Below, one piece after another: positions 46,200 to 58,188 of a stretch of 64,000 nucleotides of DNA (within the stretch, counting starts at the first letter, position 1; the number at the start of each line of letters is the position of its first letter). The stretch covers positions 16,766,863 to 16,830,862 of the forward strand of contig CM057135.1 of the NCBI GenBank assembly GCA_029964075.1, written 5' to 3'. Source of the DNA: Patiria pectinifera. Its lineage: Eukaryota > Echinodermata > Asteroidea > Valvatida > Asterinidae. The notes beneath the pieces are model-generated. The model saw only the letters and a program-made list of their open reading frames with translations. It ran no database searches and was not told where the DNA came from. The position numbers were made by a program, and so were the translations under genes.

Positions 46200-48385
46200 G
46201 TGAGCTTATAAATTGAACGTTTTTGTCACCCATAGAACAGCCATGTGGTTGTAAAGGCATTATCATGGCTGTTGTTAGACAACATTAATCTGATTATGTA
46301 TTTGGACCCTACAGACAGACCAGTGAAATTTGTGCACCCCCATAAATCATGGCTTGTAGAACATTGTGTTGCTCCAAAAATATAATCAGTATGATTGAAA
46401 TGTTAAATTATAACGGAAAAACAAATTCTCAATTTCATGTCGGTGAACAAAATCGCGATCATTGATGCAGAAACGTCAATACTGGTTACATGGTTAAACT
46501 GACCTTAAAGTTTTGAAGAATAGCGTTCGAAAATGTCCCCAAATCTATATATTTATCTCCTGGAATCCCCACATGTTATTTCAAGAGTAGTTGAACACTA
46601 ATATCATCTACGTATATTCCGAATTTCAGCTTAATCTGTTGTTGCAAACGCTTACCCCTTTAACTATCTCCAAGCAAAATTCTGACGAGGGTTTTTCTAA
46701 AAAACCATGTGCATATATCTGATTGGCTGATTTTGGGGAAACAAATTAAAATGTTACGTAACCTTTAGAAATCGGCCTTGGCAACTATTGAGTATAACTG
46801 CTTTTAATCTGAAATTTTTGAGATTAAGGAACTTTCTTGAAGGTGGATGAATCCCATGTTCGAGAAATAATTTTGATGAATTTCCATACAATTAAGAGTC
46901 GAATTCCTTGTGTATATTAAAAAGTACAGGTTGTATTCAAAATATGTAGGCCTGAAATAAATTGAAACAACGCAAATTTTTTCATTCTTTTTTTGTATAA
47001 TATGAGCTGGGTTCCAACACTTAAAGATACAGTACCTTATGCACACAGTTGATCACACTGTTTATATATATACTGAAATTTCCCAATTGTCTAGGTTGTT
47101 CTTTTGTGCAGAACTATTGACAGGTATTGTATTTACAGTACTTTGCTGCATTTCTGGTGTTGGGTCATGAATATTGCATTGCTAGCATTATCTTAATAAG
47201 TTTATTGCAAATGCTTTCCTTATGCTTCTGCACAATCCATGGCGTTATTTAAGCAATGTAGCACCCACATTTAATATATCTTGGTGAAAATATGTTAATT
47301 TGCAATTACAGTAAACTCCAGCTAAGTCGGCACTCTCGGGGCCTGAGACTTTGTGATGACTTATGCAAATACCGACATATCTGCTTTAAATTGTCATTTG
47401 CACAAATGATTCATTGCACTAATTGGCTTCGATTTACCCTGGTTTATCTCCTAAATGCTGGAGTTGAATCCAGGAAATTAATCCTCGAATTTTATCATCA
47501 CGTTTGGGGTATTGAATGTGGAGACCACGATATATACGTGCCCAGTAACAAATTAAATGCGTGTGTGGTAGGGTATATACCACGCAAGCATTGACTGCAG
47601 CACTATAGTCATTCAATAAGACGACCTCCAAAATGGACAGAGCGCATGCGAACAGACCAGAGGGGGGTGCTGGTATTGGTATGCTCACGATGCATATCAT
47701 ATGCAGTAGGTACGACTTCCTGCGACACCGATGCATGCAGCGATCACAGCCGTGCCACTTTTCACTCTACACTTCTTGCCAACCGCTGTCGATGCCAATG
47801 CGAGATTTGTTGAATGCCGACTTACACAAAGGATTTTGCAATGCTTTTAGGGAAAGGGGACTGAGAGTAACACGACAACTTGAAAAAAATTGCGACTTAT
47901 AAAAGCAAACTTAGAAATAAAAAATTCAATGGAAATGCATTACGGACAATCGAAACTTAAGTCAGATGGCCAACTTGAGCAATTTGATGAGTTGTATGAT
48001 GATGGTTTTGCTGGAGTTTACTTTATCATTGCTTGAACAAACAAACTCAATTTTCACTTTCCCTTTGCTGTGTTGAAGACCAAACCATGATTTTCTACGG
48101 ACAAAGCTAGCTAGAATTAGTGTGCTTTTCTTTCTTCTATAAAAGCTTTGCTGTTAATACTAAATGAACAGTTTCTTCTTTCCCCTATCACATTCTGAGT
48201 GTTATGGGCTCCATGCATGAGTACCCCGTCAATGGCTAGAAAAGGAGAGTCTGGTTCCCGGTCCATCCACTGCGTATTTCGAATGATCCTTTTGTTGGCG
48301 CACGGAGCCCATAACAACCCTTGCTAATAATTTGAAATTGTTATCTCAATAACAGTTGATTTCTTCCACATTCATGTATGTGCAG
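46200..48385. other. Intron of the BEN-domain gene
   Basis: No coding exon recognised. A CAGTAAACTCCAGCTAAGTC segment at 47,309 resembles a pogo-type terminus, but no partner end was found. The rest is AT-rich. Confidence 0.4.
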
Positions 48386-48620
48386 TTTGTTAAAGACAGT
48401 GCTGACAAGGAAAAATATTCCCACATCTTAGTCAACCGACAAAAGCTCACGGAGTTGGTGAGCAAGGCCAATAATGCCAAGGATAATGGCAGCTTTCTCC
48501 TGTATGGCATTATTGGCCTTGTTTTCACCAACTCCCAGCTCGCTGAATCTTCAGGACTGGGCATTAAGGGAGCCAACAAGGACAATGCTCTAGACGCAGT
48601 AAAAGTTCGTGCCATCAGAG
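48386..48620 (+). CDS. BEN-domain gene, BEN domain main exon
   Basis: Acceptor GTATGTGCAG, donor GTGAGC; enters phase 0, leaves phase 1. It encodes ILVNRQKLTELVSKANNAKD, then LLYGIIGLVFTNSQLAESSG and ANKDNALDAVKVRAIRG. The pattern of a helix, L-x3-I/V-F-T-x-x-x-L-A-x-S-S-G, and L-D-x-x-K-x-x-A-I is the BEN domain, a helical DNA-binding fold found in chromatin proteins such as BEND3, NAC1 and insensitive. The final helices are in the next exon. Confidence 0.8.
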
Positions 48621-48762
48621 GTGAGCCATTATATACTGTATTTCACAAAGATTCATGGCTCAACAAATTTTGGGGTTTTTTTGCCAGTGAAACAACTTGC
48701 ATAAATTGAACCGGTATGTTGTTTGATAAATAATAAAAACTTTTTGTGGTTCATTTGCAGAG

Positions 48763-48884
48763 TATACACACGGTATGTGCAAGAAGAATTGATGGATCCC
48801 TCCTGGTGAGCAGCTGATCCAAAAGAATTTCACAAACAAAATTGGCAACGCCAGGAGGGGTCTCAAAAAACCAGATATTATGTA
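48763..48884 (+). pseudogene. BEN-domain gene, end of BEN domain (frame change)
   Basis: With the acceptor TTTGCAGAG| the phase-matched frame gives VYTRYVQEELMDPSW and stops at a TGA near 48,807. The expected last BEN helix (EQLIQKNFTNKIGNARRGLK) then appears in a different frame and ends at TAA near 48,884. A one- or two-base change near 48,805 would explain this, or a sequencing error. Because this is the third damaged exon, decay of the gene is a serious possibility. Confidence 0.55.
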
Positions 48885-49628
48885 AAATTGTAAGTACATG
48901 TACCTATAATCAGATTCAAAATTCAGCCTGTACGTTGCACACCTTTCCTCAATTTCAACAGATCACAGGACGCAAGGTAGGAGAGATGCATACGCTGAAA
49001 AATTGGACCAATCATATCTGGACCAATCTTATCTGGGCCACCAGAGGAAGTTAACAATATTTGCTTTTTTATTTTGTATCTGATAATCCTTTCGACCTGT
49101 TAAATTGGAAAGGTGTGCCGTGGTTAACAATGCGAAAAGATTTATTATTACTTCATTTGTAGCCATTCTATCATGAATATCTTACGAGAAAAGAGAAAGA
49201 TAATCAGAATTTAAACTACAAAATGGATCTTACATAGCTGCAAATCCCTGCCTTCAATTATAAAATAATGATTTCATTCTCATGTTACACAGGTACATAG
49301 ATCAAGATTGTAAAGAGCTGCATTGTAATACTGTCACGTTTGACCCAGAAGAGAATTAACACTTGTTACAGGAGCTCGGGCAATTAAATATTCTTTTGTC
49401 AAAAATTTTAAAACTTGTAATTTTTTCAAAACTTATTAACAAGCAGTTAAACAGATGCTGTAATTCTTAATCTGAAAAGAAACGAGAGCTTCCCCTTTGT
49501 ATATACATGTTTGTATTTTGACATTGAGCTTTTCTCATCCTGTCCATTATTACATGTGTTTTGCATTCAATGAATCCATAACTCAACTCACGCACAAGTC
49601 ATACTATTTTCATTTCTCCTTATTCCAG

Positions 49629-49775
49629 AAGCAACATGAACAGCAACCAGTAACCTTGTCTGAGTATCTCCTCGCAGCTAGCCCATCTCCGGTAGAACCT
49701 AAAATTATGTGTACCGTACAAACTAGGGTTTCTCTTTGTAAGTTGTTTCAATTACAAGTACTGCCGATTACCTAG
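49629..49775 (+). other. Possible further 3' exon
   Basis: CTTATTCCAG precedes an open stretch encoding KQHEQQPVTLSEYLLAASPS that runs to TAG at 49,773. It could be a terminal exon of the BEN gene, but no domain or phase argument secures it. A ~57-bp segment of it is duplicated at 49,926-49,983. Confidence 0.25.
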
Positions 49776-50119
49776 AGTGCCAGGTAAATACGAGTACTTG
49801 TGCTTCCGAGTACAAGAACAGCTTCTCCAAGTACGACTACTTGAATGTACGAGTACGAGTATGAGTACTTTCAAGTACGAGTACTTGTATTCCGAATACG
49901 TACGAGTACTTGTATTTCCGATACGCCTAAAATTATGTGTACTGTACAAACAAGGGTTCCTCTTTGTAAGTTTCATCAATTATTTGAATTTTTTTTTTTA
50001 AATTGGCAACAGCAGTCTTAAATCGATGTACATTCATGTACATGTACGGGCAAGAGTACTGCAAAAAAGTACTTGAGTTGTACTCGAGTGTGATGAGTAC
50101 CGAGTACAACACTGCTCGC
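49755..50119. repeat. GTAC-rich repeat element
   Basis: Many copies of CGAGTACTTG and complementary words, ending GAGTACCGAGTACAACACTG. The ~57-bp host-like segment starting CTAAAATTATGTGTAC lies both before (49,698) and inside it (49,926). It is probably a non-autonomous DNA transposon with an internal duplication. Confidence 0.45.
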
Positions 50120-50930
50120 ATTACGCGCGTATAGAAGGACCCTGCTGATTGGTTAGTTTTTCAATGTCATATGCGGTCTAGTTGCATAACTAATCACCAA
50201 ATCTGTTTACATATCATAGACCATGGTTTGCTTCACCATTGTCAGGTCCATTTTCTATATTAACGTTTCACTCTTGATATGATTTTAGTCTGCCTTGACA
50301 TGACTGGTTTTTGTTTTATTATGGATTGAAATTTTTGGGGAATGAGGAACTATCAGAAGTTTACCAGAAGGTGGAGGATTTTGGAAAAAAAATAGGAAGC
50401 ATCTAAAAAATAAGGCGAAGGGGTTTAGTGTCAAACAAAATGCTACATTTTACAGTTGATGAGAACTATACATGTGCTTTTATGTTACATATTTTACCGG
50501 TACACTGTCAAATCTGAATACTGTCATCTGAAATTGTATTTAAAAAAATAAGAAATCAATAAATGAAAATGCCATTGTCTTTGAAACATTCCTGTCTGTA
50601 TCGCAAGTGCAATTTCCATTTTTTGGTTTTTTTTGGTTGCATTTTTAACGTAAACACCCACAGAAGACCAGCTTCTAATATGCCTTTCCCATGAAATATA
50701 TTGTGCTAATTAGCTCTTGCGGAGCATGGGTTGGGTGCGTGTGCACCTTGCTAACCAGAGCCAAGACTGCGCATGTGTGAAACTAATTAGCAGATTTCAT
50801 GGGTAAGCACTATTGGTGTCTTTCATGGCTAAAAATATGTTCTCATGGTGTACAAGATTCCAGGTTGCTGCATAAATGGGAGGACTATATAAGAGCTGAT
50901 CGAATACTTGCATTGCTGCGTTTTAGTTAT
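50120..50930. other. Non-coding stretch with one inverted-repeat element
   Basis: AT-rich. At 50,681-50,808 an inverted pair (CCCATGAAAT...ATTTCATGGG, with inner GCTAATTAG/CTAATTAGC) forms a ~128-bp MITE-like unit. No gene seen. Confidence 0.45.
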
Positions 50931-51053
50931 TAAAAATGCAAGTGAATGCATGGATAATACAGGTAATATATTAATTGCACTTCGATATTCATGTAAAAAC
51001 GATTTATGATGGCATTATTTCAAATTGTAAATAATTTACAGTCGTAATAATAT

Positions 51054-51192
51054 TCTCATAGCATGCGAGAATGCTATTCTCATAGCATGCAAATGCTATT
51101 CTCATAGCATGTGAATGCTCTTTTCATAGCATGCGAATGCTATTCACGTAGCATGCGAATGCTATACTCATAGCATGCGAATGCTATTCTCA
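51054..51192. repeat. Palindromic 22-bp tandem repeat (left half)
   Basis: Six copies of CTCATAGCATGCGAATGCTATT, each a near-perfect dyad (ATAGCAT-GCGA-ATGCTAT). Related words continue at 60,376-60,460, beyond a 9.2-kb nested insertion, so both belong to one interrupted element. Confidence 0.8.
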
Positions 51193-51203
51193 CCGGTCAA
51201 TAC
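51193..51203 (+). mobile_element. 5' sliver of the R2-like LINE fragment
   Basis: CGGTCAATAC reads on, after skipping the Gypsy element and one copy of its ATAC duplication, into the LINE coding sequence at 59,454. This places the LINE's truncated 5' end here. Confidence 0.5.
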
Positions 51204-52392
51204 TGTGGCGAAACAGGGTAGCACAGACTGCAGCGAGTCTAACTCATGACTTATTTATGTGCGTCGAGAGCATAAATATTAATAGTGCGCGCCTTGACCA
51301 ATCACAGACGCGCATTTGCACAGGTCCAGGCGATTTAGCGTGGTGTTGCGATATCGCCCGGGCAGTTCGGAAGATGGCATCGAGACTAACGTAACTGTTA
51401 TTATCGCAGGAAACAAAAAGAGCCGACGACGCGAGCCGTGGCCGGAAAAATTGCAGCGACCAGATCAAAGGAGCTTAGGTGAGCTTCAGTGCGATCAGTT
51501 GTGCAGCACTTTGTGTATTAAGACTGCGGAGTAGTTGAGACAACTGTTATTACAATTTCAGTTTAGTTTAACTCGGGGATATTTTAGTGGGATTTATTAG
51601 TGGGTTTGGATAAGTGTTGGAACAAAAGGGAGGAGTTGGAAATAATTGGTTGAAGGCTGGGAGGACTTTTGGTTGTGTGGAATTGCTTGTAGTCTGTTGA
51701 ACACCGAAACGGTGGGCCTGTGTAAGGATAATTGCGGTCCACATTAATCTCTGTGAGGGTTACCCAGATTTGTGTAGGGGTAATTGAGGTCCTGTTGAAG
51801 TTTGCTTCCACTTAACTGAGCCAGGTTCAGGTTCACTAATTCTGTGTGAGGGTAATTGAGGTCCACCAAATCTAGGTAAGGGGAATTAGACTACAGATTT
51901 GTTTTCAGTAGAGACTCCAAGTTTATTATTAAGTGGTGCAGTTGACCACCGAAATTTAATATACCCGTACACTTTGTACGTGGTGCAGTTGACCACGCGA
52001 GGATTATTGTAACCTTATATCATTCTAACGGGTGCAGTTTACCCTTTCTTGTGATATTAGGATATATTAGAACTGTGTATTATAAGTGTGTAAATTGATT
52101 GAGTGTGTATATAAAGATTATGGAGTAGTTGATCAGAAAATGAGACCAATTATTGATCGTCCTTGAAAACATTTGTCTCTGTGATAATTATTTGGATCAT
52201 TGTGAAGGTTATTATAATTAATTAGTGCTCTGTTCGTTAACTATATCCCCCTTGCGTCAGGGTAACCACTCAATATTTTTTGTGGGATAATAGGAGTTGG
52301 CTAGAGTTCTGGGATAAAGAAGACCAGTCCCCCCTGGGTCCTGCCAATCACCAGTTCCGCCACAAATAGTGTCAGGGGTCGGTTTCGCCACA
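51204..52392 (+). repeat. 5' LTR of Gypsy element 2
   Basis: Starts TGTGGCGAAACAGGG and ends GTTTCGCCACA next to the primer-binding site. From 51,516 on it matches the 3' LTR from 58,164. It contains repeated GTGCAGTTGACCAC words and GTGAGGGTAATTGAGG motifs. Confidence 0.85.
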
Positions 52393-53136
52393 AATGGTGT
52401 CAGAAGTGGGATATTTTGTGATTGTATAAATTCAATTAAAGTAAGTTGTGAACTTGTAATAAAGAGAAATAAAGAGCAGTTGATTTTTCTTTTGGTTAAT
52501 GAGTGGACCTCAGTGAGGTTCACTCTGAGGATAATTGGTAACGAGGTTAGCGGGTTATGCTAACCTGGGTCGTTACTGGTTTGGGTATTGTTTTGTTTGT
52601 AGTATTGTTGGTTGGTGTGTGGATTCTGTTGGGGATTCGAGCTGGGTTGCGATCTTTGCGACATACTGCGAGACAGCAACTGCCAATCCTGTTAAGAATT
52701 CACCGGGTGGTAGTCGGTACGCAGGTTTTGGTAAATTCGGGAGGCCCTGGACAAGTTGTCCCGCGGCCTGAATTTACTGGTGAGGTACTGTTATCGCCGA
52801 CTGGTCAGTGGCCAAGCGTAGTGAGTCTGGTGTAGACCGAGTTTCCTAGTCTGTATGAGTAAGGGCGGTGGTGTCTCCTCGGTTGAGGGGGACAAAGGTT
52901 CTGTCCTTGATGAGCTGAACCGCTCGAGAATGGAGGTTCAGTGGTTGAAATGGGAGAGAGTTCGTCTTTCTTCGGAGTTAGAGGCTCTCAAGACAGGGGC
53001 ACAGCCAAAGTTTGTTACCCCTGAGAGTAGGGCTACACGTTTGAGGTAGATTCCGAGATAGTTGGAAGTTGCCTGAGAATACCTCCGGGTATGCCTCAGA
53101 GGCAACCAAGCTTTCCTGTGTTGGTGCGTCACCTGA

Positions 53137-54350
53137 TTGGTCACTAGGGAGGCAAGACGCGCTGAGAGTACACCTATGAGGTCTATTCCCACGCGTAGTC
53201 CTTGCACCAATCCCTTCTTGGACCATAAGGATGATTGTGCTAAAAAGGAGCGGGTTCTACACAGTGAGTTCCTGAGTTTTGCAACTAGTCCCGCTGTGGG
53301 GAAAGCCAACAAGGTTGTCGATGAGGTTGACTCGCCTGGAGTGGGCCCATGGCCACTTAAAAGGGAGTCACGGTTGGTGGGTGATGAGGTGGGCGGTAAA
53401 CCTCACGGTGGTAGGCCTCGCAGGCCTACAATTTCCCCCAACCGATGTAATGGTAAGGTTATGTGGAACGATTATTACCGCCACTTTGAGGCGTGTAAGC
53501 AGGTGAATCAGTGGAGTGAGGAGCAAGCGACCGAATTTTTGGCTGCTGTCTCCAGGGTGAGACACTCCGTATTCTCGGCGATGGGTCAAAGACGTTCACT
53601 TAGAGTGAACTTGTGAAGGTGTTGTCGAAGAGATTCGGTCCTGGACGGCAGGCCGAAAATTATTTGGTGGAGTTGAGGCACCGACATCAGGGGCCTAAAG
53701 AAACTTTTCAGGAGTTGGGCCAGGCAATCCGTGATCTAACGTTGAAGGCCTACCCCGAAATCCCCGACGAGGCACGGGAGCGCCTGGGGAAGAACCATTT
53801 TGTCGATGCAGTGACTAGTCGGGTCGTTAGGGAAGGCGTATATCGCGATCGCCCAAAGACATTGGACGAAGCTATACGTGCTGCCCTTGAGACCGAAAAT
53901 TTTGAGAAAGTCGAGACCGAGAGAAGGGCCGAAGGCAAACCTGTAAAGTTTGCAAGAGCAGTGGATTCAGACACTGAGAGGCGACTTCTAAAGCTAGAAA
54001 AAAGTGCTGGTTTGCAGACAAAGAAGATAGACCAAGTGGTTGAGCTTCTGACAGGGCTTACCAAGCAAGGTCTAGTTCAGGGTGATAAGGCGAAGTTTCC
54101 TCAGAAGCATTCACCAAAGCCTGAAAGGAAAACGCCGGGTGTGTCCAAATGTTTCAATTATGGTGAGGTTGATCATTTCAAACGGGAATGTACCAAGCCT
54201 CGTAAGGAGAGATGGGCACAGGGAAACGCCAGCCAGCCGACCGGTGGGCTCGCGGGCAGGCTGGGCATTTCCGAGGGTCCAAGCGAGGGCAAGAGTCAGG
54301 AACAAACAAAGCCAGTAAGAGGCGTGGTCCAGAAGGCAGAGAGCCATTAG
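53137..54350 (+). pseudogene. Gag region (element 2)
   Basis: A capsid-like segment (HGGRPRRPTISPNRCNGK, WSEEQATEFLAAVSRVRHS) is followed by KETFQELGQAIRDLTLKAYP and a zinc-knuckle-like CFNYGEVDHFKREC. This is the order of Gag in sea-urchin-type Ty3/Gypsy elements. Spread over more than one frame; fossil. Confidence 0.7.
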
Positions 54351-54505
54351 GCACTCGGCCAAGCGGTGGTACTCGGCCTAGGTATGGGTTGTTTGTAAAT
54401 AGTGTTGTGAGGGGAGCGAAGTGAAGGTTCCTAGTTGATTCAGGGTCGACCGACACACTAGTTAGTAGTCGAGTTTACCATATAATTGCCAAGGAACAGA
54501 GGCCG

Positions 54506-55856
54506 GTGCTGGAATCGAAAGAGTCCAGCGTTCAGCAGGTTGATGGGAGCCCACTGGCTGTGATAGGCGCTGCCTTGGTGGACATACAGTTGGGTAAGAC
54601 CGCTTACCCAGTTCGTGTCATTTTTGCTAATGTCAAGTATGACGGCATTTTAGGCATGGATTTCTTGTTGCCTACTGGAGGTAACTTAGATTTCCAAAGC
54701 CTTGAGTTGAGGTTAAACGGAGAACGGATGAAGTGCACAAGTGGTGCAGGAGAGCCGTTCGTTGGCCTGGTGTCGGTGGCCGAAACTACTGAGATTCCGG
54801 CTGGCCATGAGGTTGTCGTACCTGGTGAGGGGAACAGTTGGCAATCATTGAACCTGTAGAAAGTGGTGGTGAGTTGGCTTAGCGAGGCCTACTTTTAGGC
54901 CGGTCGCTTGTGAAGCCAAAAGCCGAGGGTCTCCCCTTGCGGATATTAAATCCGGGGGAGGAGAAACGGGTTGTCAAGAGGGGGACAACCGTAGGCACAA
55001 TTGCGGCAGTCGAGGGTGATGCCGTAGTTCTGCCTGATGAGGGTCATGGGTGTGAGGTCGATGGAGACCTGCCCAATCACCTGCATGATGTGTATGACCG
55101 GAGTAGGGTCAACCTCCCTGAGGAGTATCATGCCGAGGTGAAGTCGTGTCTGATGGAATTTCAGGAAGTTTTTTCTTCTGGTGAGGGTGACATAGGGTGG
55201 ACTGATGCGGTAAAGCATCACATTCGTACTGGCAATGCGAGGCCTATCAAGGAGAGGCCCCTGCGCCATCCCCTGTGTAATCAGGAGGAAATAATGAGGC
55301 AGATTGGGGATTTGCAGAAGCGAGGGGTTATCGAACCATCCGATAGTCCCTGGGCTGCAAATGTTGTGTTAGTCCGAAAGAAGGACGGGACTAAAAACGG
55401 TTTTGTGTCGACTATCGAGGTTTGAATAGGGTAACAATTAAAGATGCTTACCCTGTCCCTCGTATCGACTAGACTTTAGATGCTTTGCCGAGTGGTTCTC
55501 GACGCTTGATTTTGCGTCGGATACTGGCTGGTGTCCTTAGACGAGGACGCCAACCAGAAATCCACTTTCGTGGTTCGTAATGGGTTGTATAGGTGGCGTT
55601 GGCGGGTCTCCAGTGGGAGATTCTGCTGATTTACCTGGATGATGTCATTGTATTTGGCAAGACTGTGAGAGAGGAGATTGTGCGACTGAAAGTCGTTCTC
55701 TCCAGGTTGAGGCAAGCTGGTCTGAAGTTGAAGCCTAGAAAGTGCTTCTTATTTCAGAGATCAGTAGGCTACTTGGGACATATTGTGTCGTCTGAAGGTG
55801 TGGCTACCGATCCTGAAAAGGTTCGGGCCGTGGCCGAATGGCCAACACCTTTTTAG
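54506..55856 (+). pseudogene. Protease and reverse transcriptase region (element 2)
   Basis: The segment VIFANVKYDGILGMDFLLP is the retropepsin end. VKHHIRTGNARPIKERPLRH, KRGVIEPSDSPWAANVVLVR and the catalytic YLDDVIVFG with FQRSVGYLGHIVSSEGVATD are the RT landmarks. Broken into several reading segments; not itemised. Confidence 0.8.
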
Positions 55857-57608
55857 GCCTCGCTTCCTATTATCGGAAGTTTATTAGGGGGTTTGCCGAG
55901 GTAGCTTCACCTCTGCATGTGTTGACAAAAAAAGTCACGAGAGTTTCACTGGACCGATGCTTCGAAGAGTTGAAACAGAGGTTGCAGACAGCACCTGTTT
56001 TGGCATATCCCGTTCCAGACAGTGACTACATCATTCATACTGATGCTAGTGGAGATGGAAAAGGGGCAGTTTTGTCTCAGGTCCATGAGGGGCAGGAGAA
56101 GGTCCTCGCCTTTGCGAGCCGTAAACTCAGCAAGGCAGAGAGGAACTATTGTGTCACTCGACGTGAACTGCTAGCGGTAGTTATCTACCTCAAGAAGTTT
56201 AGACAGTACTCGTATTGTCAGAAGGTTTTACTTCGAACCGATCACGCTGCTCTCCGGTGGTTGCTTAATTTTAAGGACCCTGAGGGTCACCATGAGGTTG
56301 GCTCTGACTTTCCAATTCCTGAGGCGAGTATGAGGGGCATCTTTGCCCAACCACATTTGCCTAGGAGTGCAGTCAGAGAGGCACAGCTAAGTGATCCTAG
56401 TATTGGTTGGCTTGTTAGGGCGAAGGAGGAGTCGTGCAGTTGTCCCAGTTGGGCGACTGTGTCGGCCGCCTCCTCGGTGCACAAGACCCTCTGGTCCTTA
56501 TGGGATCAGCTGGAGGTGCGGGACGGTGTCCTTTGTAGGAACTTGGAGTCCGACGATGGGAAGTTGTTTACGTGGAGATTGCTACTTCCTGGGGGATTGA
56601 GAGAGGTCGTACTTCAAGAACTACATGGTGGTCGGACTAGTGGCCATCTTGGTGTTAAGAAGACTTTGACCAAAGTCAAGTTCCGATACTATTGGACGGG
56701 AATGACCGCGGATGTGAGGTCATTCATAAGACGTTGTGAGCTGTGTGGCAGGCGAAAATCTCCTGTAAAGAGGAGAGTTTCTCCGCTCCAACAGTACTTG
56801 GTGGGCGAGCCCATGGAGAGGGTGGCCGTGGATTTGCTGGGGCCACTGCCTCGGAGCGACAGTGGCAACGTCTGGGTTATGGTAGGCGGTGACTACTGCT
56901 CCAAATGGATGGAGGCGTACGCTATGATTGGAATTGCATTCCGATCAGGGGACAAACTTCGAGTCGGCCGTGTTTAGCGAGATGTGTAAGGTCCTGGGGA
57001 TTTTCAAAACGAGGACCACAGCGTACAACCCCAAGTCCGATGGAATGGTTGAACGCTTCAACAAGACCTTGGTCAACATGGTCGCCGTGATGCTTGAACC
57101 AATTAGGAGGAGACAGTGTGACTGGGATGAGTGTTTACCGTATGCATTTTATGCTTACCGGTGCACTGCCCAAGAGTCAACTGGCGAGTCTCCAAACATG
57201 ATGATGCTTGGGAGGGAGACCAGGCTCCCAGTCGATTTGCTGGTTGAGGGTCCTACTGTAGAGGACACAACAGCGCCGATTTTCGCTCAGAGGTTGCGGC
57301 AGAATCTGCAAGAGGCTCATGGCAGGGCCAGAGAGTGTCTAAGGCAGAGTGCCAGGAACCAGAAGCGAGATTACGATCGGAGGGTACACGGCGAAGGCCT
57401 GAAGCAAGGTAAGTTTGCCGGGTTGTACAACAAAGCCCAAAAGAAGGGGACATCCCAGAAGCTTGAACTTCGATGGGTAGGACCCTACTTGGTGGTAAAG
57501 AGACTCTCCGATGTCACCTACCGAATCCGGATGAAGCCTGGCAGTAAGGCTTCTGTAGTCCACGGGGATAGGCTCAAGCCATACACTGGTGAGAACCTAA
57601 AACTGTAG
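55838..57608 (+). pseudogene. RNase H and integrase region (element 2)
   Basis: RNase H: SDYIIHTDASGDGKGAVLSQ, RNYCVTRRELLAVV, LRTDHAALRWLL. Integrase: H-H-C-C head (HLGVKKTLTKVKFRYYW, CELCGRRKSPVK), core MERVAVDLLGPLPRSDSGN, then LHSDQGTNFESAVFSEMC and NPKSDGMVERFNKTL, ending with a GPY-like WVGPYLVVKRLSD and VHGDRLKPY. These identify Ty3/Gypsy. Fossil. Confidence 0.85.
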
Positions 57609-57795
57609 AAGTATGAGCCTGACATGGCTGAGGAACAACTGGTGAAACCAGAAGAAATTTGTGATTGCACTGAAGTGAGCCACGAAGTGGTGGAGGAACC
57701 AATAATGGCGGAGCCAGTAGAATTTCTGATCCAGTTGATGTTGGTGAAAGGGTGAATGAAGAACCGTTGGTTGGAGAACCGGTGACGGGTGTTTT

Positions 57796-58188
57796 GTGAC
57801 CGAAATCAAGCATGCCACAGAGTTGCTACCAGTGCCAGGCAACGTTCAACTCAAAGTCAGGTCTCTGGCGGCACCTCAGACTACTCCACGGCCCTCCATT
57901 TTGTTTAGCTGCAGGAGTTGCAGTTACACAGATAGGCGCCGGGACATCCTTTGGAGGCACTACAAGTTTTGCCATCCAGAGAATATGGTGGAGTTCGCCG
58001 AGGTCAAGAAAGAGCTGGTTGAAGGACAGCAGGGGCAAGAAGGAATCAGCATGCCGGTGGCAATTGATAGGAGATTGCTGGCCGGGAAGTGGAAGCGTTG
58101 GCCGCAAGTAGAGGCCCCGATTCCAGCGGCGGCAGGTCGGCCACACGCGAGCCCAACAGGAGCAGTATTAAGACTGCGGAGTAGTTGA
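57796..58188 (+). pseudogene. C2H2-like finger region downstream of pol (element 2)
   Basis: Between the integrase and the 3' LTR, one frame reads CYQCQATFNSKSGLWRHLRL and another reads CRSCSYTDRRRDILWRHYKF; each has the spacing of a C2H2 finger. An extra ORF after pol is unusual for Ty3/Gypsy and may be a captured host finger. Broken. Confidence 0.5.

Noticed and set aside
47309-47600. Second pogo-type element (CAGTAAACTCCAGCTAAGTC)
   Set aside because: No inverted partner end found downstream.
48117-48317. Short minus-strand frame near 48.2 kb
   Set aside because: No motif, lies in the BEN gene intron, no splice context.
51054-51192. CRISPR-like array
   Set aside because: Units are contiguous with no spacers, and this is animal DNA.
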